Part shown: positions 35,084 to 43,394 of the stretch, piece after piece
Numbering within the stretch: position 1 is the first letter of the stretch
How the letters are laid out: each line of letters starts with the position of its first letter
NCBI GenBank assembly: GCA_964420405.1
Contig: CAYQTL010000002.1
Location: forward strand, 124,001 to 188,000
From: CAYQTL01 sp964420405
GTDB taxonomy: Bacteria > Acidobacteriota > Thermoanaerobaculia > Thermoanaerobaculales > Sulfomarinibacteraceae
Reading direction: 5' to 3'
Length of the DNA stretch: 64,000 nucleotides
Position numbers and translations under genes: made by a program
The notes under the pieces: generated by a model
What the model was told of the DNA's origin: nothing
Database searches by the model: none
The model's input: only the letters and a program-made list of their open reading frames with translations

Positions 35084-36175
35084 TCACTCCTGCTTGGCGC
35101 CGCAGTTGGGACAGAACTTCGAGCTCTCGGGGACCGGCATGTGGCACGACGGGCAGCCCGCGGGTCCGGCCTGCTTGTGCCCGCACGACGGGCAGAACTT
35201 GGCGCCCTCCGGGATCTTCTCCCCGCAGTTGGAGCAGAACGCTCCCGATCCCCCGGGTGCACGGGCCGCTCCCGCCGCGGCCCCGGCAACGCCGGCCCCG
35301 CCGCCGCCCTGGCCCGCCTGCTGCATCGCGTTCGCGATCATCCCCGGCATCATCGCCCCGAACCCGGCGCCGAGCCCGAGCCCCATCCCGGCGCCAGCGC
35401 CACCGCCTTCGCCGCCGCCCGCCTGGGCCGCGTCCTGGACCGCCTGCGCCGCCTTGAACTGCATGTAGGTGTTCATGTTGCCGATGGCGCCCATGGCCGA
35501 GCGCTCGTCGATCTTGGCCTGGACCTCGTCCGGCGGCGTGATCGAGTTGATGTAGAAGTCCGTCAGGTCGACGCCGTACTTGGCGAAGTCCTCGGCGAGA
35601 CGGGCCCGCCCGGCCGCGCCGAGCTCGTCGTAGTACCGGGCCAGGTCGAAGATCGTCTTGAGCGACTCCCCGAGCAGGTCGTTCAGTCGCGACACGATGA
35701 CGTCGCGGTAGAAGTCCTTCAGGCGACTGGTGTCGAACACGCCTTGGGAGCCGACCACCGTGTTGACGAAGAGCTGCGAGTCGGCGATGCGGTAGGCGTA
35801 GGTTCCGAAAGCCCGCAACCGGACCATGCCGAGCTCCGCGTCGCGGAACGCCACCGGCTCCCGCGTGCCCCACTTCTGGTTGAGGAACGTCCGCCGGTTG
35901 ACGAACACCACCGCCACCCGGAACGGGCTGGTGCCCCCGAACGGCAGCGCCAGCAGCTTGGTCAGCAGCGGGATGTTCTGCGTCGTCAGGGTGTGTCGGC
36001 CCGGCCCGAACACGTCCAGCGCGCGGCCATCGCGATACAGCACCGCCTCCTGCGCCTGGTGGACGACGAGCTGGGCCCCGAGCTTGATCTCGGCGCTGCC
36101 CTCGGGCGGGTACCGGAAGACGATCTCCTCGCCCGACGGATCGTGGTGCTCCAGCACCTCGAGCGTCTGTGCCAT
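35084..36175 (-). CDS. SPFH/band-7 domain protein with C-terminal double zinc ribbon
   Basis: 363 residues. Residues ~1-245 are an SPFH-type domain of the YdjI/'virion core protein' kind: IVFRYPPEGSAEIKLGAQLVV, GPGRHTLTTQNIPLL, NQKWGTREPVAFRDAELGMV and FAKYGVDLTDFYINSITPPDEVQ. A Gly/Ala/Met-rich linker (~250-310) follows. Two zinc ribbons close the protein (FCSNCGEKIPEGAKFCPSCG; GCPSCHMPVPESSKFCPNCG). No signal or transmembrane helix, so it is probably a cytosolic or peripheral-membrane oligomer. Its ATG overlaps the TGA of the upstream gene (TGATG). The family is often tied to membrane stress but has no fixed function. Confidence 0.83.
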   Translation of the reverse strand: MAQTLEVLEHHDPSGEEIVFRYPPEGSAEIKLGAQLVVHQAQEAVLYRDGRALDVFGPGRHTLTTQNIPLLTKLLALPFGGTSPFRVAVVFVNRRTFLNQKWGTREPVAFRDAELGMVRLRAFGTYAYRIADSQLFVNTVVGSQGVFDTSRLKDFYRDVIVSRLNDLLGESLKTIFDLARYYDELGAAGRARLAEDFAKYGVDLTDFYINSITPPDEVQAKIDERSAMGAIGNMNTYMQFKAAQAVQDAAQAGGGEGGGAGAGMGLGLGAGFGAMMPGMIANAMQQAGQGGGGAGVAGAAAGAARAPGGSGAFCSNCGEKIPEGAKFCPSCGHKQAGPAGCPSCHMPVPESSKFCPNCGAKQE

Positions 36176-36696
36176 CAGCCGACCCCTTTCTGCGTGACGT
36201 TCTCGAACACGGTGGCGCGACCATCGAACGCCCGGTCCGCCTCCTCGGCGGCCTCCAGCACCGATCGCACCGCCGGCTCGCTCGCCGAGCCCGGCAGCGC
36301 CTCGATCCTGGTCGCGAGCTCCTCCACGGTGTCCGTCAGCGCCACGTCGTACTCGTACAGCCTGGTCAGCTCGGCCTCGCCGATCTTGACGGCGTCGAAG
36401 AACCCGGTGTAGCCGTAGTCGGCGTGCCGGATCCGGTTCGCGAAGCGGTCCAGCAGCTTGTCCAGGCTCGACGCCAGGTCGAGATTGGCGAGGTTGCCGC
36501 TGCGCGACCAGTCGCGCACCTTGCCGCCCAGCGCCCCGCGGGCACGGTCGACCTGGCCCGCCAGCCAGTCCCGCTGCAGCTTGTCCACCTCGCGGCGCAT
36601 CTCGCGCTCCAGATAGCCGCGGAACCCCGGGATGCGAGATCCCAGGCGCTCCACCAGATTGCGCGCCGCCCGCGCCTGCTCAGCTCCGTCACTCAT
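36175..36696 (-). CDS. Hypothetical helical protein coupled to the SPFH gene
   Basis: A 173-residue charged helical protein (RNLVERLGSRIPGFRGYLER, EMRREVDKLQRDWLAGQVDR, LDLASSLDKLLDRFANRIRH). It has no signal peptide or membrane segment. The heptad-like spacing suggests a coiled coil resembling PspA-type membrane-stress partners, but I cannot assign a family. ATG at 36696 follows a G-rich GGGGGGG site; the longer frame from 36750 has no such site. It is the first gene of the pair and probably a physical partner of the SPFH protein. Confidence 0.65.
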   Translation of the reverse strand: MSDGAEQARAARNLVERLGSRIPGFRGYLEREMRREVDKLQRDWLAGQVDRARGALGGKVRDWSRSGNLANLDLASSLDKLLDRFANRIRHADYGYTGFFDAVKIGEAELTRLYEYDVALTDTVEELATRIEALPGSASEPAVRSVLEAAEEADRAFDGRATVFENVTQKGVG

Positions 36697-36800
36697 CGCA
36701 GCCCCCCCTGTGTGTCCCCTGTGGGATGCATGTGACACCTGAAGTGACATCCTAGCGCGTCAAACGGTCACTGGTCACGCCAGGTTCTTGACCCTCTACA

Positions 36801-36816
36801 TGGCACGGATATTGCT
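36801..36816 (+). promoter_or_regulatory. Sigma-54 (RpoN) promoter, consensus match
   Basis: TGGCACGGATATTGCT matches TGGCACG-N4-TTGCW at every position, with exactly 10 bases between the GG and GC doublets. A 15-16-base direct repeat, CAGGTTCTT(C)GACCCT, flanks it at 36781-36795 and 36841-36856. The predicted start is near 36827. No protein gene begins within 500 bases downstream. Confidence 0.75.
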
Positions 36817-36826
36817 TCACCTTCAT

Positions 36827-37016
36827 GCGAGATGAGCATGCAGGTTCTTCGACCCTGCTCGCCACGATGCGAGGGAGTCCGGAAGACTTCGGAGATCCGC
36901 GTGCAACCCACCTTGCAAGGGCGGCTCAGGCCGCCTCCAACCGACTCGGCCCGCCTTTGAGGCCTACCTCAACGGCCCACCTTTGAAGGCGGCCCCGGGA
37001 TACAGGGATCCCGGGG
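36827..37016 (+). ncRNA. Candidate sigma-54-dependent structured small RNA
   Basis: This stretch has no credible reading frame but many hairpins. GCAGG/CCTGC lies at 36840-36858, GGCGGC/GCCGCC at 36921-36936, CCTT-AAGG palindromes at 36911-36920 and 36980-36989, and a 9-base stem CCCCGGGAT/ATCCCGGGG at 36993-37016. The last could end the RNA, but no U-tract follows. The 5' end is set by the sigma-54 promoter. It could instead be the long leader of the 50-residue gene at 37336. RNA data are needed; existence as a separate RNA is inference. Confidence 0.4.
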
Positions 37017-37323
37017 TCCGCCGCCCGCCATGTCTGGGAATCGAGACGCCGTCCGGATTCGGTAACGCCGGGCACGGGTGTTTCGATCGTACCGACCCTC
37101 TCCGGTCGACCACGTTCCCGATCCGGAACACGTGAGACCGTCTCACGGCCTGAATGCGCCCCGCCACGTCCGCCGAAGATCGCATGGGGGCAGGGCCCGG
37201 AGGTGCCACACCACGGCCGGTGCAGGGCTCGACGTCGTCGTGCGATCGACGGACCGCGATCCACCGTCGCACCTTCGAAGGTCCCCACCCTCACACTACC
37301 GCCCCGCGGGTAAGGACGTCTGC
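37017..37323. other. Non-coding stretch with palindromes
   Basis: No credible gene is seen. CGTGAGACCGTCTCACG (37131-37147) is a perfect palindrome with 8-base arms and a 1-base centre. GTTCC/GGAAC lies just before it (37114-37129). A further CCTTCGAAGG palindrome is at 37272-37281. Frames in this region have arginine-rich, shadow-like composition. Confidence 0.5.
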
Positions 37324-37329
37324 TATGCT
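37324..37329 (+). promoter_or_regulatory. -10 element of a leaderless transcript
   Basis: TATGCT preceded by TGC ends six bases before the GTG at 37336. Transcription would begin at the start codon, and no ribosome binding site is present. No -35 match was found. Confidence 0.4.
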
Positions 37330-37335
37330 CTGCCC

Positions 37336-37488
37336 GTGGCACGCCGCAGCGACACCCCGCCCACGAAGAAGGGCTCCGGCCGTCCGCCGAAGCCCCGCTA
37401 CTCCCCTGCCGAGCTGTTCGTCGCCGTCGTCGGCATCGCCTTTCTCGTCCTGCTCGCCGGCCTCGTCGTCACCAGCCTGATGGAGTGA
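37336..37488 (+). CDS. Small single-pass membrane protein
   Basis: A 50-residue protein. A basic N-terminus (VARRSDTPPTKKGSGRPPKP) is followed by one transmembrane helix (ELFVAVVGIAFLVLLAGLVV) and a short acidic end. The helix is convincing and the positive-inside charge predicts a cytoplasmic N-terminus. Function unknown. The GTG start has no Shine-Dalgarno sequence but sits right after a -10 box. It converges on sdhB, 24 bases away. Confidence 0.55.
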   Translation: MARRSDTPPTKKGSGRPPKPRYSPAELFVAVVGIAFLVLLAGLVVTSLME

Positions 37489-37512
37489 CGACGGCCCGCG
37501 CCGGGCCCGGGA

Positions 37513-38277
37513 TCAGCCCCGCTTTCCAGCCCCGCCGCCGCCGGCGAACAGCGCCTTGCGGTAGTCCTTGTTCATCCGTGCGATCGCCGAGATCGAGATC
37601 TCCTTCGGGCACACCGCCTCGCACGAGCGGTAGTTCGTGCACGCTCCGAACGCCTCGCGCTCCATCGCCTCCACCATCGCCAGCGCCCGCTGCTCGCGCT
37701 CGGGCTGTCCCTGGGGCAGCAGCGCCAGGTGGGCGATCTTGGCGCCCGTGAACAGCATCGCCGCGCCGTTCGGGCACGACGCGACGCACGCGCCGCATCC
37801 GATGCACTCGGCGAAGTCCATCGCCAGATCGGCGTGATCCTTGTCGATCGGAATCGCGTTGGCGTCCGGCGCCGAGCCGGTCCGCACCGACACGTAGCCA
37901 CCGGCCTGCATGATCCGGTCGAACGCGCTGCGGTCCACGACGAGGTCCTTGACGACGGGGAACGCGGTCGCACGCCACGGCTCGATGGTGACCTCGTCGC
38001 CGTCGGAGAAGTTCCGCATGTGGAGCTGGCAGACCGTGCTCCCCTTCTGGCCGTGGGCGATGCCGTTGACGACCGTGCCGCAGGAACCGCAGATCCCCTC
38101 GCGGCAGTCGTGCTCGAAGGCGATCGGCTCCTCGCCGCGCTCGATCAGGCCGTGGTTGAGGACGTCGAGCATCTCGAGGAACGACATGTCCGGGTCGACG
38201 GTCTCCAGCTCATAGGTCCGGAAGCCGCCGGCGTCCTGCGGGCTCTTCTGCCTCCAGATGTTGAGCGTCAGCTTCAT
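37513..38277 (-). CDS. sdhB: Succinate dehydrogenase iron-sulfur subunit
   Basis: 254 residues. The N-terminal ferredoxin domain has the 2Fe-2S ligands HDCREGICGSCG and a Cys in STVCQLH. The C-terminal domain has CIGCGACVASCP (4Fe-4S) and CTNYRSCEAVCPKEI (3Fe-4S). It carries electrons from the SdhA flavin to the membrane quinone site. Its ATG overlaps the sdhA stop (ATGA). Gene order is sdhC-sdhA-sdhB. Confidence 0.96.
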   Translation of the reverse strand: MKLTLNIWRQKSPQDAGGFRTYELETVDPDMSFLEMLDVLNHGLIERGEEPIAFEHDCREGICGSCGTVVNGIAHGQKGSTVCQLHMRNFSDGDEVTIEPWRATAFPVVKDLVVDRSAFDRIMQAGGYVSVRTGSAPDANAIPIDKDHADLAMDFAECIGCGACVASCPNGAAMLFTGAKIAHLALLPQGQPEREQRALAMVEAMEREAFGACTNYRSCEAVCPKEISISAIARMNKDYRKALFAGGGGAGKRG

Positions 38278-40187
38278 TTGTAGCTCCTCTGGGTGGGGGT
38301 CACGGTGTCGAACTCGAGCGGCTCGCGGTGCTCGACCGCCGGAGCGTCCGCCCCCTTGTACTCCCACACCGACACGTGGGTGAAGTTCTCGTCGTCGCGC
38401 AGCGCCTCGCCCTCCTCGGTCTGGTGCTCCTCGCGGAAATGGCCGCCGCACGACTCCTCCCGGGCCAGCGCGTCGCGGCACATCAGCTCGGCGAGCTCGA
38501 AGTAGTCCGCCACGCGGCCGGCCTTCTCGAGCTCCTGGTTGAGGTCGGCGGCGTCGCCGGGAACCCGGACGTCCTGCCAGTACGCTTCGCGCAGCTCGCG
38601 GATCGACGACATCGCCTCCTCGAGCCCCGTGGCCGAACGCGACATGCCGCACTTGTCGAGCATGATCATGCCCAGCTCGCGGTGGAAGGCGTCCACCGTC
38701 CGGCTGCCGTTGACCGACAGCAGCCGGTCGCTGCGCTCCTTCACCTGCTTCTCGGCGTCCCGGAACTCCTGCTGGGTCGGGCTCACCGACCCGAGGGAGA
38801 CGTTGGCGATGTAGTCGCCGATGGTGTACGGGATCACGAAGTAGCCGTCGGCCAGACCCTGCATCAGCGCCGACGCGCCCAGCCGGTTCGCGCCGTGGTC
38901 GGAGAAGTTCGCCTCGCCGAGCACGAACAGGCCCGGGATCGTGCTCATCAGGTGGTAGTCCACCCACAGGCCGCCCATGGTGTAGTGGGGCGCCGGGTAG
39001 ATCCGCATCGGCGTCTCGTACGGATTCTCGCCCGTGATCTTCTCGTACATCGCGAACAGGTTGCCGTACCGCTCGCGGATCGTGTCCTCGCCGAGGCGCG
39101 CGATGGCGTCGGCGAAGTCGAGGTACACGCCGCGGCCGGTGTGGCCGACGCCGTGTCCCGAGTCGCACATGTTCTTCGCCTGGCGGGAGGCGACGTCCCG
39201 TGGCACGAGGTTGCCGAACGACGGGTAGATCCGCTCCAGGTAGTAGTCCCGCTCGCTCTCGGGGATGTCGGTCGGTGCGCGGTCTTCGCCAGGCTTCTCG
39301 GGGACCCACACCCGGCCGTCGTTGCGCAGCGACTCCGACATGAGAGTGAGCTTGGACTGGTACTCGCCGTGCTGCGGGATGCAGGTCGGGTGGATCTGCG
39401 TGAACGACGGGTTGCCGAACCCGGCGCCGCGACGGTAGGCGCGCCAGACCGCCGTCACGTTGCAGCCCTTGGCGTTGGTGGACAGGAAGTAGACGTTGGC
39501 GTAGCCGCCGGTGCACAGCAGCACGGCGTCGGCCGCGTGGCACTCCACCTGGCCGGTGCGCAGGTCGCGGGTGACGATCCCGCGGGCCTTGCCGTCCACC
39601 ACAACCAGGTCGAGCATGTCCGTGTTCGGGTACACCTCGACGTTGCCCGCCGCCACCTGCGCGTTGAGCGAGGCGTACGCACCGAGCAGCAGCTGCTGGC
39701 CGGTCTGGCCCCGGGCGTAGAAGGTGCGCGACACCTGGGCGCCGCCGAACGAGCGGTTGGCCAGATAACCGCTGTACTCGCGCGCGAACGGCACGCCCTG
39801 GGCCACCGCCTGGTCGATGATGTTCACGCTCAGCTCGGCGAGGCGGTAGACGTTGCCTTCGCGGGCGCGGTAGTCGCCGCCCTTGATGGTGTCGTAGAAC
39901 AGGCGGAACACGGTGTCGCCGTCGTTCTGGTAGTTTTTGGCGGCGTTGATTCCGCCCTGCGCCGAGATCGAGTGGGCGCGCCGGGCGCTGTCCTGGTAGC
40001 AGAACGCCTTCACCTTGTAGCCGAGCTCGCCGAGGCTCGCGGCGGCGGCGCCGCCGGCGAGACCGGTCCCCACCACGATCAGCGAGTGCTTGCGCTTGTT
40101 CGCCGGGCTGACGAGCCTGGTGTCGTTCCGAAAGCGGGTCCATTTGTCCTCGAGTGGACCCGACGGGATGCGTGCGTCGAGCTTCAT
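38274..40187 (-). CDS. sdhA: Succinate dehydrogenase flavoprotein subunit
   Basis: A 637-residue catalytic subunit that oxidises succinate to fumarate at the inner face of the inner membrane. The FAD Rossmann motif is VVGTGLAGGAAAASLGELGY. The flavin-linking His is in SARRAHSISAQGG. The substrate loop includes QIHPTCIPQHGEYQSKL and the SdhA active-site region ANRLGASALMQGL. The C-terminal helical domain contains AYWQDVRVPG. The family branch is that of the b558-type (SdhC single-anchor) enzymes. The ATG start lies 13 bases after the sdhC stop, and the end overlaps sdhB. Confidence 0.96.
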   Translation of the reverse strand: MKLDARIPSGPLEDKWTRFRNDTRLVSPANKRKHSLIVVGTGLAGGAAAASLGELGYKVKAFCYQDSARRAHSISAQGGINAAKNYQNDGDTVFRLFYDTIKGGDYRAREGNVYRLAELSVNIIDQAVAQGVPFAREYSGYLANRSFGGAQVSRTFYARGQTGQQLLLGAYASLNAQVAAGNVEVYPNTDMLDLVVVDGKARGIVTRDLRTGQVECHAADAVLLCTGGYANVYFLSTNAKGCNVTAVWRAYRRGAGFGNPSFTQIHPTCIPQHGEYQSKLTLMSESLRNDGRVWVPEKPGEDRAPTDIPESERDYYLERIYPSFGNLVPRDVASRQAKNMCDSGHGVGHTGRGVYLDFADAIARLGEDTIRERYGNLFAMYEKITGENPYETPMRIYPAPHYTMGGLWVDYHLMSTIPGLFVLGEANFSDHGANRLGASALMQGLADGYFVIPYTIGDYIANVSLGSVSPTQQEFRDAEKQVKERSDRLLSVNGSRTVDAFHRELGMIMLDKCGMSRSATGLEEAMSSIRELREAYWQDVRVPGDAADLNQELEKAGRVADYFELAELMCRDALAREESCGGHFREEHQTEEGEALRDDENFTHVSVWEYKGADAPAVEHREPLEFDTVTPTQRSYK

Positions 40188-40200
40188 CGCGATCCCTCCC

Positions 40201-40860
40201 TCACAGATGCAGCACGCCCGTCAGCACCGCCAACGGGATGGAGATGTAGCCGACGGCGAGCACGACGGAGAAGCCCGCCGCGAGCCAGCGCCGCCAGTGG
40301 TTGAGCCGCGGATGCTCCCAGCCGAAGGTCTGGAACAGGCTCCAGAGGCCGTGGTAGAGGTGGAAGCACAGCAGCACGATGGCCACGATGTAGGCGATCG
40401 ACACGATCGGATTCTGGAAGCCGATGATGACGTTCTCGTACGGCTTGAGGTGCGTGAAGTCGGGGTGCACGGTGCCGGTGGTGAAGTGGAGCAGGTGGTA
40501 GACCACGAACGCCGCGATGATCGGCCCACTCCACATCATGGTGCGGGCGGCGTAGTCCACCGCCGGCGGCCGGAACACCTTGTACTTGACCTTGCGGCTC
40601 GCCCGGTTCCGCAGCCAGAGCTGGACCGCGGCGACGATGTGGACGCCCACCGAGAACAGCAGCACCGCCCGCGCCCCCCACAGCAGCAGCAGGTTGGAGT
40701 GCAGGAACTCGGCGTAGCGGTTGATCTGCTCGGGACCCATGAAGATCTGCAGGTTGCCCACCATGTGCCCGACCACATAGATGAAGAGGATGATGCCCGT
40801 GACGGCCATCAGCACCTTCTTGCCGAGCGTCGATCGGTAGATTCCGGCCATCGAGCTCAT
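40201..40860 (-). CDS. sdhC: Succinate dehydrogenase cytochrome b558 subunit
   Basis: A 219-residue membrane anchor with five hydrophobic helices. His residues in helices (VVGHMVGN, SVGVHIVAA, VVYHLLHF, LCFHLYHGLW) are candidates for the heme b ligands. Unlike E. coli there is no sdhD; one fused-type subunit anchors SdhAB, as in Bacillus and Bacteroidota. ATG at 40860 has GGGAGG five bases upstream; a second ATG three codons later is possible. It is the first gene of sdhCAB and divergent from hemA across 288 bases. Confidence 0.92.
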   Translation of the reverse strand: MSSMAGIYRSTLGKKVLMAVTGIILFIYVVGHMVGNLQIFMGPEQINRYAEFLHSNLLLLWGARAVLLFSVGVHIVAAVQLWLRNRASRKVKYKVFRPPAVDYAARTMMWSGPIIAAFVVYHLLHFTTGTVHPDFTHLKPYENVIIGFQNPIVSIAYIVAIVLLCFHLYHGLWSLFQTFGWEHPRLNHWRRWLAAGFSVVLAVGYISIPLAVLTGVLHL

Positions 40861-41120
40861 GTCGTCCTCCCAGCCTCCTCTCCTCGGTCAACTCGGATCC
40901 CGTCCGAACCCGTCCAGCCGCCGCCGGACGGGGGCAAGGTCCCCCGCCGAGGATCGCCGTCCGGTCCGAGGGGATCGAGAGTCGTTCGCACGGTCGCCGA
41001 TTGTACACGGTCGTCTCCGGTCGCCCCGGAAGTTGAGAACGGTTCGCGAGTGTGACCGACTGGGCACGATCCGCTCCGAGTTGTGACGCCGAGGTGACTG
41101 ATTCGAGACACGATCTCCGT

Positions 41121-41126
41121 TATCAT
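41121..41126 (+). promoter_or_regulatory. Candidate -10 element of the hem operon
   Basis: TATCAT lies 22 bases before the GTG of hemA, with GGGAGG between. No convincing -35. On the minus strand of this divergent gap TACAAT (41000-41005) is a possible -10 for sdhC. I see nothing else in the 288 bases. Confidence 0.35.
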
Positions 41127-41148
41127 CCCGCGCGGGAGGTGCCGCCGG

Positions 41149-42456
41149 GTGGACCGCATCGGGGTCGTCGGAACCAGCTACAGGACCACGCAGGTGGAGC
41201 GGCTCGCGCGGGCCGCGCTGCCTGCCGACTTTCCCGACGAGAGCCTGAGCGAGCTCTCCCGCCTGTCGGGCTTCACCGAGCTCGTCTACCTCGGAACCTG
41301 CAACCGCGTCGAGTTCTACTTCCGCGCCGAGACCCGCATCCACACCCCAGAGCTGCTGTTCCACCTCCGCCGCAGCCTCACCGACCTGACGGACGGGCGC
41401 TGTCAGCTGCCGGAGGACGACGAGCTGTACGTGCTCTTCGGCCGGTCCGCCGTCCGCCACCTGTTCCGGGTCGCGTCAGCCCTCGACTCCATGATGGTCG
41501 GCGAGGCGCAGATCGCCGGCCAGGTCAAGCAGGCCCACGAGAAGGCCCACTCCCTCGGCCTCCTCACCGGGATGCTCGACCAGACGGTCCACGAGGCGTT
41601 CCATCTCGCCAAGCGGATCCGGACCGAGACCGAGCTGACCCGGCGTCCCGTGTCCCTGGTGACCCTGGTCGAGCGCACGATCCACGACCGCCTCGCGATC
41701 GACGACTCGCCGGTGCTCGTGCTGGGCGCCGGCGAGATGGCGCGGCAGTCGATCCGGCTCGTCCGCGGGGCCGACCCGGACCGGCGGCTCGTCGTGGCCA
41801 ACCGCAACGTCGACCGCGCCCGCAGCCTCATCGGGTCCGACCCCCGCGGCGAGGCGGCCGGACTCGACGACATCCGGCAGCACCCCCCCGCCGCCGGCCT
41901 CGTCGTCACGGCGACCTCCGCCGCCGAGATCCTGCTCGACCGCGACCGCGTCACCGCGATGCGCCGGCGCCTCGATCCGACGGCGCCGCTGGTCCTGATC
42001 GACCTGGCACTGCCGCCGAACGTCGACCCTGCCTGCGCCGAGCTCGGGCCGGACGTGGTCCTGCACGGGATCGAGCAGATGCGCGCCGAGGCCGAGGCGA
42101 ACCGCCAGCGGCGGCTCGAGGAGATCGACCGCTGCGAGAGCCTGGTCGAGCACCAGCTCACCGTGCTGCGCCGCCGTGCCCTCGACCGCGAGCTCTCACC
42201 GGCCGCGGCGAGCCTGCAGCGGTCGTTCCGCGAGATGGCCTCGCGCGCCCTCGAGCACTCCCTCAACCGCGAGCTCTCCCATCTTTCCGACGACGACCGG
42301 ACGGCGGTGAAGAAGATGACAGAAGGGCTCGTCAAGCGGCTCGTGCAGGTACCCCTGCGCGGCCTCAAGGGCGCGGCCTGGCACCACTCGGCCGCGGTGA
42401 TCGACGGATTCGTGCAGGGCCTCGACGAGAAGGCCGGCGCGCCGGGAGGTCGGTGA
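41149..42456 (+). CDS. hemA: Glutamyl-tRNA reductase
   Basis: A 435-residue first enzyme of the C5 heme pathway. It reduces Glu-tRNA to glutamate-1-semialdehyde with NADPH. The nucleophile Cys is in YLGTCNRVEFYF. SALDSMMVGEAQIAGQVKQA and the NADP site VLVLGAGEMARQSIRL are typical. The C-terminal helices form the dimerisation domain (LTVLRRRALDREL). The GTG start is preceded by GGGAGG about eight bases away. It heads the hemACDLEN operon, and its TGA overlaps hemC (TGATG). Confidence 0.96.
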   Translation: MDRIGVVGTSYRTTQVERLARAALPADFPDESLSELSRLSGFTELVYLGTCNRVEFYFRAETRIHTPELLFHLRRSLTDLTDGRCQLPEDDELYVLFGRSAVRHLFRVASALDSMMVGEAQIAGQVKQAHEKAHSLGLLTGMLDQTVHEAFHLAKRIRTETELTRRPVSLVTLVERTIHDRLAIDDSPVLVLGAGEMARQSIRLVRGADPDRRLVVANRNVDRARSLIGSDPRGEAAGLDDIRQHPPAAGLVVTATSAAEILLDRDRVTAMRRRLDPTAPLVLIDLALPPNVDPACAELGPDVVLHGIEQMRAEAEANRQRRLEEIDRCESLVEHQLTVLRRRALDRELSPAAASLQRSFREMASRALEHSLNRELSHLSDDDRTAVKKMTEGLVKRLVQVPLRGLKGAAWHHSAAVIDGFVQGLDEKAGAPGGR

Positions 42457-43394
42457 TGGGCGCCGCCCCGACCCTGCGTCTCGGAACCAGAGGCTCCGAC
42501 CTCGCTCTGTGGCAGGCGCGCAGGATCGCGAGCCGCATCCACGAGGAGCTCGGGGTCGGGTGCCGTATCGTGATCGTCACGACCCAGGGCGACCGGATCC
42601 AGCACGTCGCGTTCCACAAGATGGAGGGCAAGGGGTTCTTCACCAAGGAGCTCCAGGAGGCGCTGCTGGAGGGCCGCATCGACCTCGTGGTGCACTCGCT
42701 GAAGGACCTGCCGACGGAGGAGCCCGACGGGCTGACGGTCGCGGCGCTGCCCGAGCGGGACCGTCCCGCCGACCTCCTCCTCGCCCGCCGCGGCCTGCTC
42801 GACCCGGACCGGCCCGGCCTCGACCTGCCGGCCGGCACCCTCGTCGGCACCTCGTCCCTGCGCCGCGCCGCACAGGTCCTCGCCGCCAGCCCCCGGGTTC
42901 GGATCGAGGCGCTACGGGGCAACGTGCCGACCCGGGTCGACAAGCTCCGCCGCGGCGGGTACGACGCGATCCTGGTGGCGGCGGCCGGCGTCGCGCGGCT
43001 CGAGCTCGACCTCGCGGACCTCGACCGGCGCGAGATGAGCCCGGACGAGATGCTGCCCGCTCCGGGGCAGGGGACGCTGGCCGTCGAGACCCGACGCGAC
43101 GACCCTTCGGCCGAGATCCTCCGTCGGCTGCACGATCCCGCGCTCGCCCGCACCGTCGCCGCGGAGCGGAAGCTGCTCGGTCTGCTCGGCGGCGGGTGCC
43201 ACCTTCCCCTCGGCTGCCTGGCGCGGGACGCCGGTGGCCGCCTCGAGCTGGAGGCGGTCCTCGGCGAGGTCGACCACGAGATCCGCACCGCCCGCGTCGC
43301 CCGCGCCCATGCCGCCGGCGACTGTCCCGACGAGGTGTCCAGGGTGTGCGCCGAGCGTCTGCGCGAGCAGCTGCCCGGAGTCGCCACACGATGA
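42456..43394 (+). CDS. hemC: Porphobilinogen deaminase (hydroxymethylbilane synthase)
   Basis: 312 residues, normal length. LRLGTRGSDLALWQARRI opens the protein. The active-site stretch is VVHSLKDLPTEEPDG, followed by GTSSLRRAAQ and ALRGNVPTRVDKL. The dipyrromethane cofactor Cys is in GGGCHLPLG. It joins four porphobilinogens into hydroxymethylbilane. It overlaps hemA and hemD at both ends. Confidence 0.96.
   Translation: MGAAPTLRLGTRGSDLALWQARRIASRIHEELGVGCRIVIVTTQGDRIQHVAFHKMEGKGFFTKELQEALLEGRIDLVVHSLKDLPTEEPDGLTVAALPERDRPADLLLARRGLLDPDRPGLDLPAGTLVGTSSLRRAAQVLAASPRVRIEALRGNVPTRVDKLRRGGYDAILVAAAGVARLELDLADLDRREMSPDEMLPAPGQGTLAVETRRDDPSAEILRRLHDPALARTVAAERKLLGLLGGGCHLPLGCLARDAGGRLELEAVLGEVDHEIRTARVARAHAAGDCPDEVSRVCAERLREQLPGVATR

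Noticed and set aside
36926..37480. Several 60-140-residue frames between the SPFH partner and the small membrane protein
   Set aside because: Arginine/proline-rich on both strands, no start signals, and they cross the palindromes and hairpins; only the 50-residue C-terminal membrane frame is credible.
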